DNA from: Microbacterium sp. VKM Ac-2923
GTDB taxonomy: Bacteria; Actinomycetota; Actinomycetes; Actinomycetales; Microbacteriaceae
Direction of reading: 5' to 3'
Length of the DNA: 64,000 bases
NCBI RefSeq assembly: GCF_022815605.1
Contig: NZ_JALGRP010000009.1
Coordinates: forward strand, 62,001 to 126,000
In this document: positions 53,001 through 61,302 of the stretch, one piece after another
How positions within the stretch are numbered: the first letter of the stretch is position 1
Layout of the letters: each line of letters opens with the position of its first letter
The notes under the pieces: generated by a model
Told to the model about the DNA's origin: nothing
The model's database searches: none
What the model saw: only the letters and a program-made list of their open reading frames with translations
Position numbers and translations under genes: made by a program

Positions 53001-54086
53001 GTGGACAACATCGTGGGATCCGGCGTGCTCGCCATCGTGGCGGGGGCGGTCGTCGCGGTGCTGGCTTTCATCCCCTTCGTCGCGATCAGCTACCGCCGCC
53101 GCGGCGGATTGACGCTCTGGCGCACGGTTCTCTGGGCAAGTGCGGCGGTGTACTTCTGGGCGATCTGGACCTATACGCTCGTGCCGGTTCCCGAGTCCGA
53201 CGACTACCGGTGCCGCGGCGTGAACCTGCGGCCGTTCGAGTTCGTCGACGACATCCGCTCCGCCGTCGCCGTCTCGGGCCGCTACCTCACCGATCCCGTG
53301 GTGTTGCAGGTGGCGCTGAACGTGCTGCTGTTCCTGCCCCTCGGCTTCTTCCTGCGCGTGCTCGGCGGGCGCGGCATCCTCATCGCGGGACTGTCGGGGC
53401 TGGTGATCTCGGGGATCATCGAGACCACGCAGCTCACCGGCGTGTGGGGCATCTTCCCCTGCGCCTACCGCGTGTTCGATGTCGACGACCTCATCGTGAA
53501 CACCTCCGGGGCTCTGCTCGGGTCGCTCCTCGCGTTCGCCGTCCCGGCCCAGCACCGCGGGGCGCGGAGGGCTCCGGATGCCGAGAAGCCCCGCCCGGTC
53601 ACCCGTCGCCGTCGCGCGCTCGGCATCACGTGCGACGTCGTGGGTATCTGGCTCGTGGGCTTCGCGGTGTCCGTCCTCGTGCAGGCGGTGATCACCCTCG
53701 CCCTGGGGGAGGCGGCCACCTTCTCGACCGACGAGGTCGCCTCCCTGGCGGGAACGGCGGTGTCGACGGGACTCTGGCTCGTGGTGGTGCTGGCGACGGG
53801 CCGCTCGGTCGGCGACATCGCCACGCGCGTGCGCTTCACCGATGGCGTGCTGCCCGCCTGGGTGGCGCGCCCGCTGCGGTTCGTCACGGGTGCGGGGGCC
53901 TTCGTGCTGCTCGGCGCGCTACCCGCGCCGTGGTCTGCTGCGGCCACGGCGCTGGCGCTGGCGACGGTGGCGCTGCTGTTCGTCTGGCGCGACGGCCGGG
54001 GGCTCACCGGGTGGCTCGGCCGGCGCCGATTGGTCGACGACCGGGCGGGCGTGGTGAGCCCGACGGTCGACCGGTACGCCGCATGA
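53001..54086 (+). CDS. VanZ-like family membrane protein
   Basis: A 361-residue protein with about eight membrane helices. The VanZ-like core shows RPFEFVDDI, NVLLFLPLGFFLR, ISGIIETTQL and the acidic FDVDDLIVNTSGALLG. Some VanZ proteins give teicoplanin resistance, but most have unknown roles. A second membrane half (residues ~205-340) of RDD-like character follows, so this is a two-part protein. The GTG at 53001 is used. Confidence 0.85.
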   Translation: MDNIVGSGVLAIVAGAVVAVLAFIPFVAISYRRRGGLTLWRTVLWASAAVYFWAIWTYTLVPVPESDDYRCRGVNLRPFEFVDDIRSAVAVSGRYLTDPVVLQVALNVLLFLPLGFFLRVLGGRGILIAGLSGLVISGIIETTQLTGVWGIFPCAYRVFDVDDLIVNTSGALLGSLLAFAVPAQHRGARRAPDAEKPRPVTRRRRALGITCDVVGIWLVGFAVSVLVQAVITLALGEAATFSTDEVASLAGTAVSTGLWLVVVLATGRSVGDIATRVRFTDGVLPAWVARPLRFVTGAGAFVLLGALPAPWSAAATALALATVALLFVWRDGRGLTGWLGRRRLVDDRAGVVSPTVDRYAA

Positions 54087-54260
54087 GCGTGACCGGCTTC
54101 CCGCAGGGCCTGTTCTCCACCTGCGATGACGACGCCGTGCGCATCCATCGGGTCCTTCACGACCGCCGCGACGCGCGGGGCGAGTTCGGGGGCTGAGCGA
54201 ACCGTCGCTCCGTTGACGTCTCCATCGACCGCGAGGTCCGACGGGCGCTACCGTAACCGC

Positions 54261-55511
54261 ATGGGAGAGCCGCTGTCGCCGGCCGATGCGCGCATCCTGG
54301 CGCTCGAGTCCGACGTCGTGCGCGGGCACGCGCTGAAGCTGCTGGTGCTCGAGCCGGGCGAGGCTCTCGACCTCGACGCGGTGCGGACGAGCGTCGCTGA
54401 TCGCCTCTCGGCCTTTCCGCGCGGGCGCCAGGTGGTCGTCGACGCGGGCGACGGCCCCGCGTGGGTCGACGCCCCGACCGTCGACGTGACCGCGCACGTG
54501 CGCAGGCACGCGGCGAGCGACCCGGCCGAGCTGCGGGCGGTCGTCGGGCGGCTCATGGCGGAGCCCCTCGACCGCGCGCGGCCGCTGTGGAGCGTCGACC
54601 TGGTCGGTCCCCTCGCCGATGGCCGGGAGGCGGTCGCGGTGCGCCTTCATCACGCGCTCGCCGACGGTCTCACGGCGGTGCGCTTCCTCGAGTCGGTGCT
54701 CTTCGAGCCGCACGACGCCCCGGCCCACGAGGTCGGCCTCCGCGATCCCGACGCTCGTCCCACGCGGTGGAGCGAGTGGGAACGGATGCCGCTCACCCTC
54801 GCCCGCGAGCTCGGGCACCCCGGCTCGCGCTCGCCGTTCGACCGCCCCCTCACCGCGCGTCGTGCCCTCGCCTTCGTCGACGTCCCTCTCGCCGAGGCGC
54901 GGGCCGTCGGCGCGGCGCGGCGCGAACACGCCACGGTGAACGACGTGCTGCTCGCCGTGATCGCCGGGGCGCTGCGCCGGCGCCTCCTCCACCACGGTCA
55001 CGCGCCCCGCCTGAACGCCCAGGTTCCGGTGAGCCTGCACGAGAGGGGGGAGGATGCCGCGGCATCCGGCAACCGCGACTCCTTCGTCGATGTGGGTCTG
55101 CACCTCGACGAGGCGGACGATCTGCGCAGGCTCGATCTGCTGAGCGCGCAGATGCGCGCACGCAAGCACGCGCACGACGCCCGATCGCTCGACGAGCTGT
55201 TCCATGCGCTCGCCGCGGCAGGTCCCGTCGGTGCCCGCGTGCGGGGACTCGCCGACGATCCCCGCGAGTTCGCGCTCGCGATCTCGAACGTGCCCGGCCC
55301 GCGGGTGCCGGTGGCGGTGGCGGGACGCCGGGTGGGGCACGTGTACACGTCTTCGGAGCCCGGCCCGCGGCATGCCCTGCGGGTCGCGGCGATCTCGAAC
55401 GACAGGTGGCTCGGGGTCGGCTTCTGCGTCGACCCCGACGCGGTGCCTGACGTCGAGATGCTCGCCGACGCGGCGCACGACGCGTGGGAGGCGCTGCGCA
55501 CGAGCCTGTGA
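54261..55511 (+). CDS. WS/DGAT-like O-acyltransferase
   Basis: A 416-residue protein with the catalytic HHxxxDG motif as LHHALADG (around residues 131-138), PLWSVDLVGPL, TVNDVLLAVIAGALRR and the C-terminal AISNVPGP/GVGFCVDPDAVPD. Such enzymes make wax esters or triacylglycerol from acyl-CoA. It is slightly shorter than the usual 450-470 residues because its N-terminus lacks part of the typical leader. It stands alone after the VanZ gene. Confidence 0.87.
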   Translation: MGEPLSPADARILALESDVVRGHALKLLVLEPGEALDLDAVRTSVADRLSAFPRGRQVVVDAGDGPAWVDAPTVDVTAHVRRHAASDPAELRAVVGRLMAEPLDRARPLWSVDLVGPLADGREAVAVRLHHALADGLTAVRFLESVLFEPHDAPAHEVGLRDPDARPTRWSEWERMPLTLARELGHPGSRSPFDRPLTARRALAFVDVPLAEARAVGAARREHATVNDVLLAVIAGALRRRLLHHGHAPRLNAQVPVSLHERGEDAAASGNRDSFVDVGLHLDEADDLRRLDLLSAQMRARKHAHDARSLDELFHALAAAGPVGARVRGLADDPREFALAISNVPGPRVPVAVAGRRVGHVYTSSEPGPRHALRVAAISNDRWLGVGFCVDPDAVPDVEMLADAAHDAWEALRTSL

Positions 55512-55675
55512 TCTCGCTGCCGGCGCGGCATCCCTCAGTCGGGCTGCCGCGCGGGGCCGGGCCCGGACTGGGCGGCTCGGCGTCGGCAGCGGCACCGGAT
55601 CGCCGTGTCTCGACGGCGGAGCACCGACCCGGCCGGCCGCCGCGCCGCCGCCTAGGCTGGGAGGGAAGGAGTCGT

Positions 55676-56275
55676 ATGTCGTCGAGAGCAGGGCGCGCCC
55701 CCAGGGTGAGCCGCGGTATCGCCGCGGCCGCTGTCGCGACCTTCCTGGCGACCGTCTCGCACGCCTCGGTCGGGACGCAGCCGCCCCCGGCGCTGAACGT
55801 GGCGATCGCGCTGTGCCTGGCCGCCCCGGTGTGCGTCACCCTGGCGGGGCGTTCGATGTCGTGGTGGCGCCTGTCGGCAGCGGTGGTGCTCAGTCAGGCG
55901 TTGTTCCACGGCCTCCTCGCCCTCGACCTGAGCGGTGACGGTGCCGCCGTCGGCGGCGGGCACCACGGGGGAGCCGCCGCGCTGTTCGACGCCGCCGCCA
56001 CCCACGAGGTCGCGGTTCACGCGGCGCACGCGCCGTGGATGTGGGCGGCGCACGCGCTCGCCGCGGTGGTGACGATCGTCGCGCTCGGTCGCGGTGAGCG
56101 GGCCGTGCAGGCGATCGTGCGCTTCGTGATCGCGGCCCTGTCGATGATGCGGCCCGTGCGCGGACTCGGCCCGCGGACGGATGCCGTTCCCGCGGCGCCC
56201 GCGCCGCTGCTGCTGACGACGCCGATGACGGTGTTGTCGCCGATGAGGCACCGGGGTCCGCCGCGCGCGGCGTGA
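55676..56275 (+). CDS. His-rich membrane protein before the YcnI-CopC pair
   Basis: A 199-residue protein with about four membrane helices and a histidine-rich loop (GGGHHGGAAALF; THEVAVHAAHAPWMWAAHAL). Position directly before ycnI and copC, and the histidines, suggest a role in copper handling. I do not recognise a named family. GAAGGAG precedes the ATG. Confidence 0.7.
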   Translation: MSSRAGRAPRVSRGIAAAAVATFLATVSHASVGTQPPPALNVAIALCLAAPVCVTLAGRSMSWWRLSAAVVLSQALFHGLLALDLSGDGAAVGGGHHGGAAALFDAAATHEVAVHAAHAPWMWAAHALAAVVTIVALGRGERAVQAIVRFVIAALSMMRPVRGLGPRTDAVPAAPAPLLLTTPMTVLSPMRHRGPPRAA

Positions 56276-56339
56276 CACCCCACCCTCATCAATCGCGTAA
56301 GACGCCCGTTCGGCGTGCGCACCGTCAGAAAGCAGCACC

Positions 56340-57086
56340 ATGTCTCGCAAGACCACTCTTCGTCGTGCCCTCGTCGGCCTCACCGCCGGCGCGGCCCTCG
56401 CGATCGCCGCGCCCCTCGCGGCATCCGCCCACGTCACCGTCAACCCGGACACCGCCACCCCGGGCAGCTACGCCACCGTCAACTTCCGGGTTCCCACCGA
56501 GAGCGAGGCGGCGTCCACCGTCAAATTAGAGGTGTCCTTGCCCACCGACACCCCGTTGAGCGCGGTGCTCGTGCAGCCCGTTCCCGGCTGGACCGCCACC
56601 GTCGAGAAGGGGGCGCTCCCCGCACCGGTCGAGGTCGAGGGCAACACGATCTCGGATGCCGCGTTGAAGATCGTCTGGCAGGCCGATCCCGGCGTCGGAA
56701 TCGGTCAGGACCAGTTCCAGATCTTCTCCGCGGTGCTCGGGCCCGTGCCGGACACCGGCAGCATCGTCCTCCCCGCCACGCAGACCTACTCCGACGGAGA
56801 GGTCGTGGACTGGGCGGCGACGCCCGACGAGGTGGCGGTCGACGACACGCTCGAGCCCGCGCCGGTGCTCTACATCAACGACACTCCGCCCAGTGGCGAG
56901 CACAGCCACAGAGGTCACGGTGCGACGACGGCAGCCCCGGAGGCCGACGAGATGACGACGACCTCGGCGACGTCCGACGACTCGTCCGGTGTCGCCCTGG
57001 GCCTGAGCATCGCCGCCCTCGTCGTCGCCGCCGCCGGCGCCGTGCTCGGCGCCCTCGCCTTCGCGCGTCGCCCGAAGCGGAGCTGA
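56340..57086 (+). CDS. YcnI-family (DUF1775) copper-associated protein
   Basis: A 248-residue secreted, membrane-anchored protein. The signal peptide ends at ASA and the mature chain starts with His31 (HVTVNPDTATPGSYATVNFRVP, in parts), which binds copper in YcnI proteins together with a conserved Trp. A His-rich linker (EHSHRGHG) and a C-terminal helix ending RRPKRS follow. It is adjacent to copC, as is usual. Confidence 0.92.
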   Translation: MSRKTTLRRALVGLTAGAALAIAAPLAASAHVTVNPDTATPGSYATVNFRVPTESEAASTVKLEVSLPTDTPLSAVLVQPVPGWTATVEKGALPAPVEVEGNTISDAALKIVWQADPGVGIGQDQFQIFSAVLGPVPDTGSIVLPATQTYSDGEVVDWAATPDEVAVDDTLEPAPVLYINDTPPSGEHSHRGHGATTAAPEADEMTTTSATSDDSSGVALGLSIAALVVAAAGAVLGALAFARRPKRS

Positions 57087-57088
57087 CC

Positions 57089-57667
57089 GTGGCATCCCGG
57101 AACGCGGTGCGTCGAGCCCTGGCCGGGGCGGTGGTGGTCGCCGCCGCGATGACCGCCGCCCTCGGCGGGGCCACCGCCGCCTCGGCGCACGACTCCCTCG
57201 TGGCGTCATCGCCGGCGGAGGGCGACACCGTGTCGTCCCTGTCGGAGGTGCGGTTGGACTTCAGCGCCAATCTGCTCGGGGCCGACGGCGGCAACATCGT
57301 CATCGTCGTGGGCCCGGACGGGCGTCACTACGAGGCGGACTGCGCGGCGCTGGCGGGACCGACCCTCACGCTGCCCGTCGCCCTCGGAGCCCCCGGCGAC
57401 TACTCCGTGGAGTGGCGGGCCGTGTCGTCCGACGGCCACCCCGTCTCGGGCGTCATCCCGTTCGTGTACAGCGGCCCGAACGTCTCGGCGGGCGCGGAAA
57501 CCTCCCCCTGCACGAGTGCCGCCGGAGTGGCCGAGGCGGCGGCCGAACCGGAGAGCGTCGGCGGGATGTCGGGTCTGACCCTCGGCCTGCTGCTGGGAGG
57601 CGGAGTGGTCGTCCTGATCGGCGTGCTGATCGTCGTCATCCTGCGCACCCGGACGCGAGAGGACTGA
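57089..57667 (+). CDS. CopC-domain copper-binding protein
   Basis: A 192-residue protein: signal peptide, mature N-terminus HDSLVASSPAEGDTV with copper ligand H34, and D115/H117 in SSDGHPVSG, then a C-terminal helix (LLLGGGVVVLIGVLIVVIL) and RTRTRED. CopC binds Cu(II) outside the membrane. No CopD or YcnJ follows, so it may act with a partner elsewhere. The GTG start is 3 bp after ycnI. Confidence 0.9.
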   Translation: MASRNAVRRALAGAVVVAAAMTAALGGATAASAHDSLVASSPAEGDTVSSLSEVRLDFSANLLGADGGNIVIVVGPDGRHYEADCAALAGPTLTLPVALGAPGDYSVEWRAVSSDGHPVSGVIPFVYSGPNVSAGAETSPCTSAAGVAEAAAEPESVGGMSGLTLGLLLGGGVVVLIGVLIVVILRTRTRED

Positions 57668-57843
57668 CCGGCGACCTCGCACGCCACCATGGCCCGGTGC
57701 GCCCGAGTGGCGGCCGGGTCATGGGCCGAGCGGAGGAGCCGCAACCGGCAGGTCCTCCCAGGGCCAACGGGCGGGCGGCGCAGTACGCTCGCCGCTCGAG
57801 GAGCTGTGGTCCGCGGTAAAACGTCGCCCCCCGCCGAGGCGGA

Positions 57844-57871
57844 TGTGCCGACAATTTACGTTATGTCAGTT
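57844..57871. other. dif-like XerC/XerD recombination sequence
   Basis: A 28-bp site: left arm TGTGCCGACAA, 6-bp centre TTTACG, right arm TTATGTCAGTT. Compared with E. coli dif, the right (XerD) arm matches 8 of 11 and the left 7 of 11 bases; the GCCGA and TTATGTCA words are typical of actinobacterial dif sites as I recall them. It lies in an unusually AT-rich patch of the 473-bp gap after copC. Directly downstream the gene content changes. It is either the chromosomal dif or an Xer-used attachment site. Confidence 0.55.
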
Positions 57872-58102
57872 AGTTGACAAATAAGGTGTCGTGCATGCGC
57901 GGGCGGACGCACTCAGCGAGGCTCTCGGGCGAGGTGGTGAGGTTTCGCAGGTTACAGCTACGGCCAAGAGGACGTGCGGCGGCTGGACGAGGTGACCCCG
58001 GGGGCCGGTCGCGGCGATTGAGCAGCCGTAGCGTGGCAGCCGAACACGTGTCACAATAGAACTCGCCACCCGTTGCGACGGGATCGGAAGAAGGCCTCAG
58101 AA

Positions 58103-58128
58103 CCCCAGCCGGACGACTGGATCTGGGG
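58103..58128 (-). terminator. Terminator hairpin after the DUF3800 gene
   Basis: CCCCAG and CTGGGG (58103-58108 with 58123-58128) form a stem; read on the minus strand it is followed by TTCT. It lies 13 bp beyond the DUF3800 stop. Apart from this and the dif-like site, 57668-58140 shows no gene. Confidence 0.6.
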
Positions 58129-58140
58129 CCCTTCGCATTT

Positions 58141-58731
58141 TCATGGCTCCAACGAATCCACCGTGCGGTGCCGGAGGATCAGGGTCTCTCCCAGCGCATG
58201 GAGGTGAGCCGGTTGGCCGAGTTCCGCTGCGTTGATCGCGCCCAGGAGGACGTCCGCGATCCACAGCAGGGGTTCGTCACCGCCTCGCTGATGGTCGACG
58301 CGGAGACGCTTGTCGAGGCCCTGGGTCCGCAGGGCGACGAGGTGACCGAGGTCCTGCTTGTTCTGACTGGCGGAGCGGTCCTCGAGCACGAGATCGAACA
58401 CCTCCATGTTGACCATGTCGTGGTAAAGCGCTTCGAGACACTTGCGTCGACACCGCTCGTTCTTCTTCACCCGTTCGCTGAGGTGCGTGACCACAACGGT
58501 CACCGGGCCGAGTTCGGAGATACGCGAAACGATGGTGCGGCGCCGTGACTCGCTCTCGTCGGTCCAGTGCAATTTGACCTGACCGGGCAGGGCGAGCGAT
58601 CGAAGCTGCTCCCGGATCTCAGCGCACTTCTCGAGCGGGATGAGGGCGGCACCGATGAGGTACTCCTGCCGCGTGTTGGAACGAACCGCTGACGACTCGT
58701 CGACGAACGCTCGGAAGGGACTCAGCGGCAC
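58141..58731 (-). CDS. DUF3800-like protein
   Basis: A 196-residue protein. Acidic residues in FRAFVDESSAV near the start and in PLLWIADVLLGAINAA near the end match the DUF3800 pattern, thought to be an RNase H-like nuclease fold found in mobile and defence islands. The middle has SASQNKQDLG. The GTG start follows GAAAGG. Codon use is less GC-extreme than neighbours, supporting acquisition. It is preceded by a frameshifted gene in the same direction. Confidence 0.75.
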   Translation of the reverse strand: MPLSPFRAFVDESSAVRSNTRQEYLIGAALIPLEKCAEIREQLRSLALPGQVKLHWTDESESRRRTIVSRISELGPVTVVVTHLSERVKKNERCRRKCLEALYHDMVNMEVFDLVLEDRSASQNKQDLGHLVALRTQGLDKRLRVDHQRGGDEPLLWIADVLLGAINAAELGQPAHLHALGETLILRHRTVDSLEP

Positions 58732-58791
58732 CTTTCAACAGTACGGTGGGGTACGGACACCCCCCGGGGTTACTGACTCTCGGAGGGGGTC

Positions 58792-59051
58792 TCAGGCTTC
58801 CCGTTCTTCCTCACTTCGCGCGAGGAGGATGTCGTATATGTCGTCACGGTAGGCAGGCTTGACTCGATGGCGGACCCCTCGTCTGGCTTCCTCGACCAGT
58901 TCACGATTGAGCGGTCGACGCCGGCGCGGTCGTCGTACCGCTTCATGCTCGCCGTCGCGAACAGGTACGACTCTCCGCCGAGCCAGTCCCGGATGCGGGC
59001 GCTCTGCGGCACCATTGAGGTTCCTCGTTGGCCCCATTCCGACAAGGTCAT
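58792..59051 (-). pseudogene. Frameshifted partner gene upstream of DUF3800
   Basis: From the ATG at 59051 one frame reads TLSEWGQRGTSMVPQSARIRDW, in parts, to MKRYDDRAGVDRS. Near 58912 the coding character moves to the -1 frame, which continues LNRELVEEARRGVRHRVKP and AYRDDIYDILLARSEEEREA to a stop at 58792. Joined, this gives one ~87-residue charged protein. There is no slippery heptamer, so a one-base deletion or a sequencing error is likely. It ends 61 bp before the DUF3800 start and was probably its operon partner. Confidence 0.65.
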
Positions 59052-59387
59052 GTAAGCAAGTGACGTCACGTCACTCATCGTGACAAGGACCACCGACATC
59101 ACCGTCTGACGGACCGTGGTGCGCCACAGATCACGACCGCGGAATCAGGTCCGTCGCCGTCGCGGCGTCTCAAAAGCCGTCGCGTTGTCGCACGACGGTG
59201 GTAGTCCCACTTCATGGACCATTCGCATCCGGACAACATCGACTTCACGCCCGGCGGACAACGTACGACTAAGCCGATGAAGATCGTTGAGGTGCGTGCA
59301 CGCCGAGGTCGAACGGTCGGCCCAGTAGGCTCGCGTGCCGATAGCGTGGGCCGAAGCGGAGCGCGATGATGATGAGAAAGGCCGGAG
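59052..59387. other. 336-bp intergenic region in the island
   Basis: It lies between the frameshifted gene (leftward) and the XRE gene (rightward). GTGACGTCAC at 59062-59071 is a perfect 10-bp palindrome and a possible operator for the XRE regulator. Open frames here have no coding look. Confidence 0.4.
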
Positions 59388-60203
59388 ATGCGAGGTGGGG
59401 ACATTCAACAGTGGGACCAGGGGCTCAAGAAACTAGCTCTAGATCTTCGACAGTTACGAGCTTCCGCCGGGAATCCAATCCTGTACGACCTGGCAAGTCA
59501 AACAGGGATCTCCAAGTCCACCATCTCTGATGCTCTACAGGGAAAGAAGCTCCCGTCGGACCGCACCTTGGCATCTCTGGTCAAAGCGCTGGGGGACGAT
59601 CCCGGACCGTGGCTGGAGCGGCGTGATCAGCTAGCCCTGAATGCGACGGATAATAGCTCGGCGTCGGAGCTTCAGGTTGAGAAAGCAAGACCGAGGCGTT
59701 TGATACCGCTTCGGGCGGCGGCAATCGCGGCAGCGGGGGCATTCGGGGCGGGCATCATCGGCACCGTCGGCGTTGTGGCGCTGCTGGATGGGGCGCAGAG
59801 CAGTCCTTCCGCCGCTGCTTCTCCCGCGGATCCGACGCTGAGCGCGGTGACGACCGGAGTCGACCCCGCAACCACGCCGTGCATCGAGGATGCGGAGCCA
59901 GCTGCAGCAGAGACCCGGAATGAGAGCTACCTACTAGAAGTCATTTGGTCGGAGAACTGCGACGCCGCCTGGGGTCGCGTCACCCGTTACGACAACCGGA
60001 GTAGCGGGAACAGCGTCCATGTGGAGATCTCCCCGCGAGATGGAGACGAGGGTCATCAGAAGCAGCAAGCAACCATAGGTGACGTTCAGGGCGCCTACAC
60101 CGCGCTCATCATCCGGGCTGACGGCAACACCCGGCTTTGTGCTCGAGGAAGCGTAACGGTCGACGGAGCCACCATCGATCTCGGTGACCCTCTATGCATC
60201 TGA
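59388..60203 (+). CDS. XRE-HTH, single-membrane-helix protein with DUF2690-like extracellular domain
   Basis: A 271-residue protein with three parts. An N-terminal XRE HTH (LRQLRASAGNPILYDLASQTGISKSTISDALQGKKLPS, in segments, residues 20-60) lies in the cytoplasm; a helix follows (AAAIAAAGAFGAGIIGTVGVVALL, in parts, about 108-132). The outside domain has two-cysteine pairs and SYLLEVIWSENCDAAWGRVTRYD. The last domain is DUF2690-like, as in Streptomyces XRE membrane proteins. It may link an outside signal to transcription. Confidence 0.78.
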   Translation: MRGGDIQQWDQGLKKLALDLRQLRASAGNPILYDLASQTGISKSTISDALQGKKLPSDRTLASLVKALGDDPGPWLERRDQLALNATDNSSASELQVEKARPRRLIPLRAAAIAAAGAFGAGIIGTVGVVALLDGAQSSPSAAASPADPTLSAVTTGVDPATTPCIEDAEPAAAETRNESYLLEVIWSENCDAAWGRVTRYDNRSSGNSVHVEISPRDGDEGHQKQQATIGDVQGAYTALIIRADGNTRLCARGSVTVDGATIDLGDPLCI

Positions 60204-60506
60204 TCTAGACCGAAGCATCTCGCGTTGCGGACCGGGGCTCGACATCCAATTGGTGTCAGGAGTAGCTACCAGATGGCTCTGTCACGAAGGCGGGCGGTGG
60301 TCACGTGGCCATCCAAACCCATTCCGAAGAGGTCCCAAAATTCCATCCGGAATTCCAACTTCAGCTGAAACGGACGACTCTTCCATCCGTCCACAGTTCA
60401 AGATCGTGAGGCCTAGCAGGCCCGGTAGCTTCCTACTCACTCGCGAGCCGCTACAGGTCGCGACCGTTCTGCGAGACCTGGTCTCGCCCGTGAGATGGAG
60501 CACATG
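60204..60506. other. 303-bp intergenic region
   Basis: Between the XRE membrane protein gene and the small secreted protein gene. It is AT-richer than the window average, and no promoter or gene was confidently seen. GATGGAGCAC near 60494 supplies the ribosome site of the next gene. Confidence 0.3.
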
Positions 60507-60989
60507 ATGAAAGCTGTCAATTCAGACGTGGGTCTCACCCACTCGCGTCGAAACCGACGTCAGAAGATCGGCGCGGCTACCGTGGCGGTCTTGACTGCCC
60601 TCCTGGCTCTTAGCCCGGCAGCCTCCGCTTCCGCATCGGACTGGGGTGGATACGCCAATCCAACAAGCTGCAGTGGCTTGAGCCTCGTGAAAGAGGCTCC
60701 CGTCTACAGCAACTCCGGCACCTACGTGGGGCTGCTGCAGATCAAATGGTCGAGTGGCTGCCCCGGCAACTACGCGAGGTTCCAGAGCTCTGCGGGTGCG
60801 GCTCAGACTGTCGCACTGAGTATCCAGTCTCAGGTGGGGTGGAAGAACAAGGCCGGGGCAGACGAAGCCAACGCTTCCACGGTGTGGACGAGGATCATTC
60901 AACTCAACAACTCGAGTGACACGGTCTGCGCCTACCTCGATGCCACGTATTACGGATACGGGAAGGCGTCTAAGGCCATCTGCGCGTGA
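60507..60989 (+). CDS. Small secreted DUF2690-like protein
   Basis: A 160-residue protein with a signal peptide (KIGAATVAVLTALLALSPAASASAS, in parts). The mature domain has CSGLSL, GTYVGLLQIKWSSGCPGNYARFQ, in parts, and two further cysteines (DTVCAYL; AICA at the end). It shares the pattern LLxIxWSxxCxxxxxR with the outside domain of the XRE membrane protein upstream, so the two are likely partners. The third ATG (60507) has GGAG 6 bp upstream. Confidence 0.75.
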   Translation: MKAVNSDVGLTHSRRNRRQKIGAATVAVLTALLALSPAASASASDWGGYANPTSCSGLSLVKEAPVYSNSGTYVGLLQIKWSSGCPGNYARFQSSAGAAQTVALSIQSQVGWKNKAGADEANASTVWTRIIQLNNSSDTVCAYLDATYYGYGKASKAICA

Positions 60990-61248
60990 GCTGGTCTGAC
61001 GTCCATCACCGCGAGGTGAATGCCGACCGTCAGGCGTCCTCGGACGAACCAGTTCTCCGTCTGGGGCTCGGATGGGAGGTTGCCAGAGGAGAGGGGCGAG
61101 CGGTCGCTGGTCCCTCTCTCGCACCTCTGTTTCGAGGAGGCAGACTCGGGCCCAGACATGCTGTCGTCGCACTCCCGCCGATGTCAGCCGTCGCCTAGTC
61201 CGCGTCGTCCCCTCATGCACACGCAAGCGCCGATTGGCCGAGGAACCC

Positions 61249-61298
61249 CGGATGCCACGACCTGCGGCCCCTTGCGAGACGCGAGGTCGCGGCATCCG
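61249..61298 (-). terminator. Terminator hairpin after the metallopeptidase gene
   Basis: CGGATGCCACGACCTGCG (61249-61266) pairs with the segment ending GGCATCCG at 61298, with two mismatches and a GC-rich loop. It lies 5 bp beyond the metallopeptidase stop at 61303. The rest of 60990-61248 shows no gene. Confidence 0.7.
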
Positions 61299-61302
61299 CG
61301 TC

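Noticed and set aside
54083..54196. Short reading frame overlapping the end of the VanZ-like gene (starts MSVTGFPQG)
   Set aside because: Only 37 residues with no recognisable pattern or ribosome site; kept as non-coding.
57668..57843. tRNA gene at the island edge
   Set aside because: No cloverleaf with a T-loop GTTCAAATC-type motif and acceptor stem could be folded; only simple hairpins are present.
58891..58930. Programmed -1 frameshift in the DUF3800 partner gene
   Set aside because: No X XXY YYZ slippery heptamer or following pseudoknot was seen; a deletion or sequencing error is simpler.
59145..59408. Leftward 87-residue frame opposite the XRE gene promoter
   Set aside because: Ser/His/Arg-rich with no coding character or ribosome site; it overlaps the start of the supported XRE gene.
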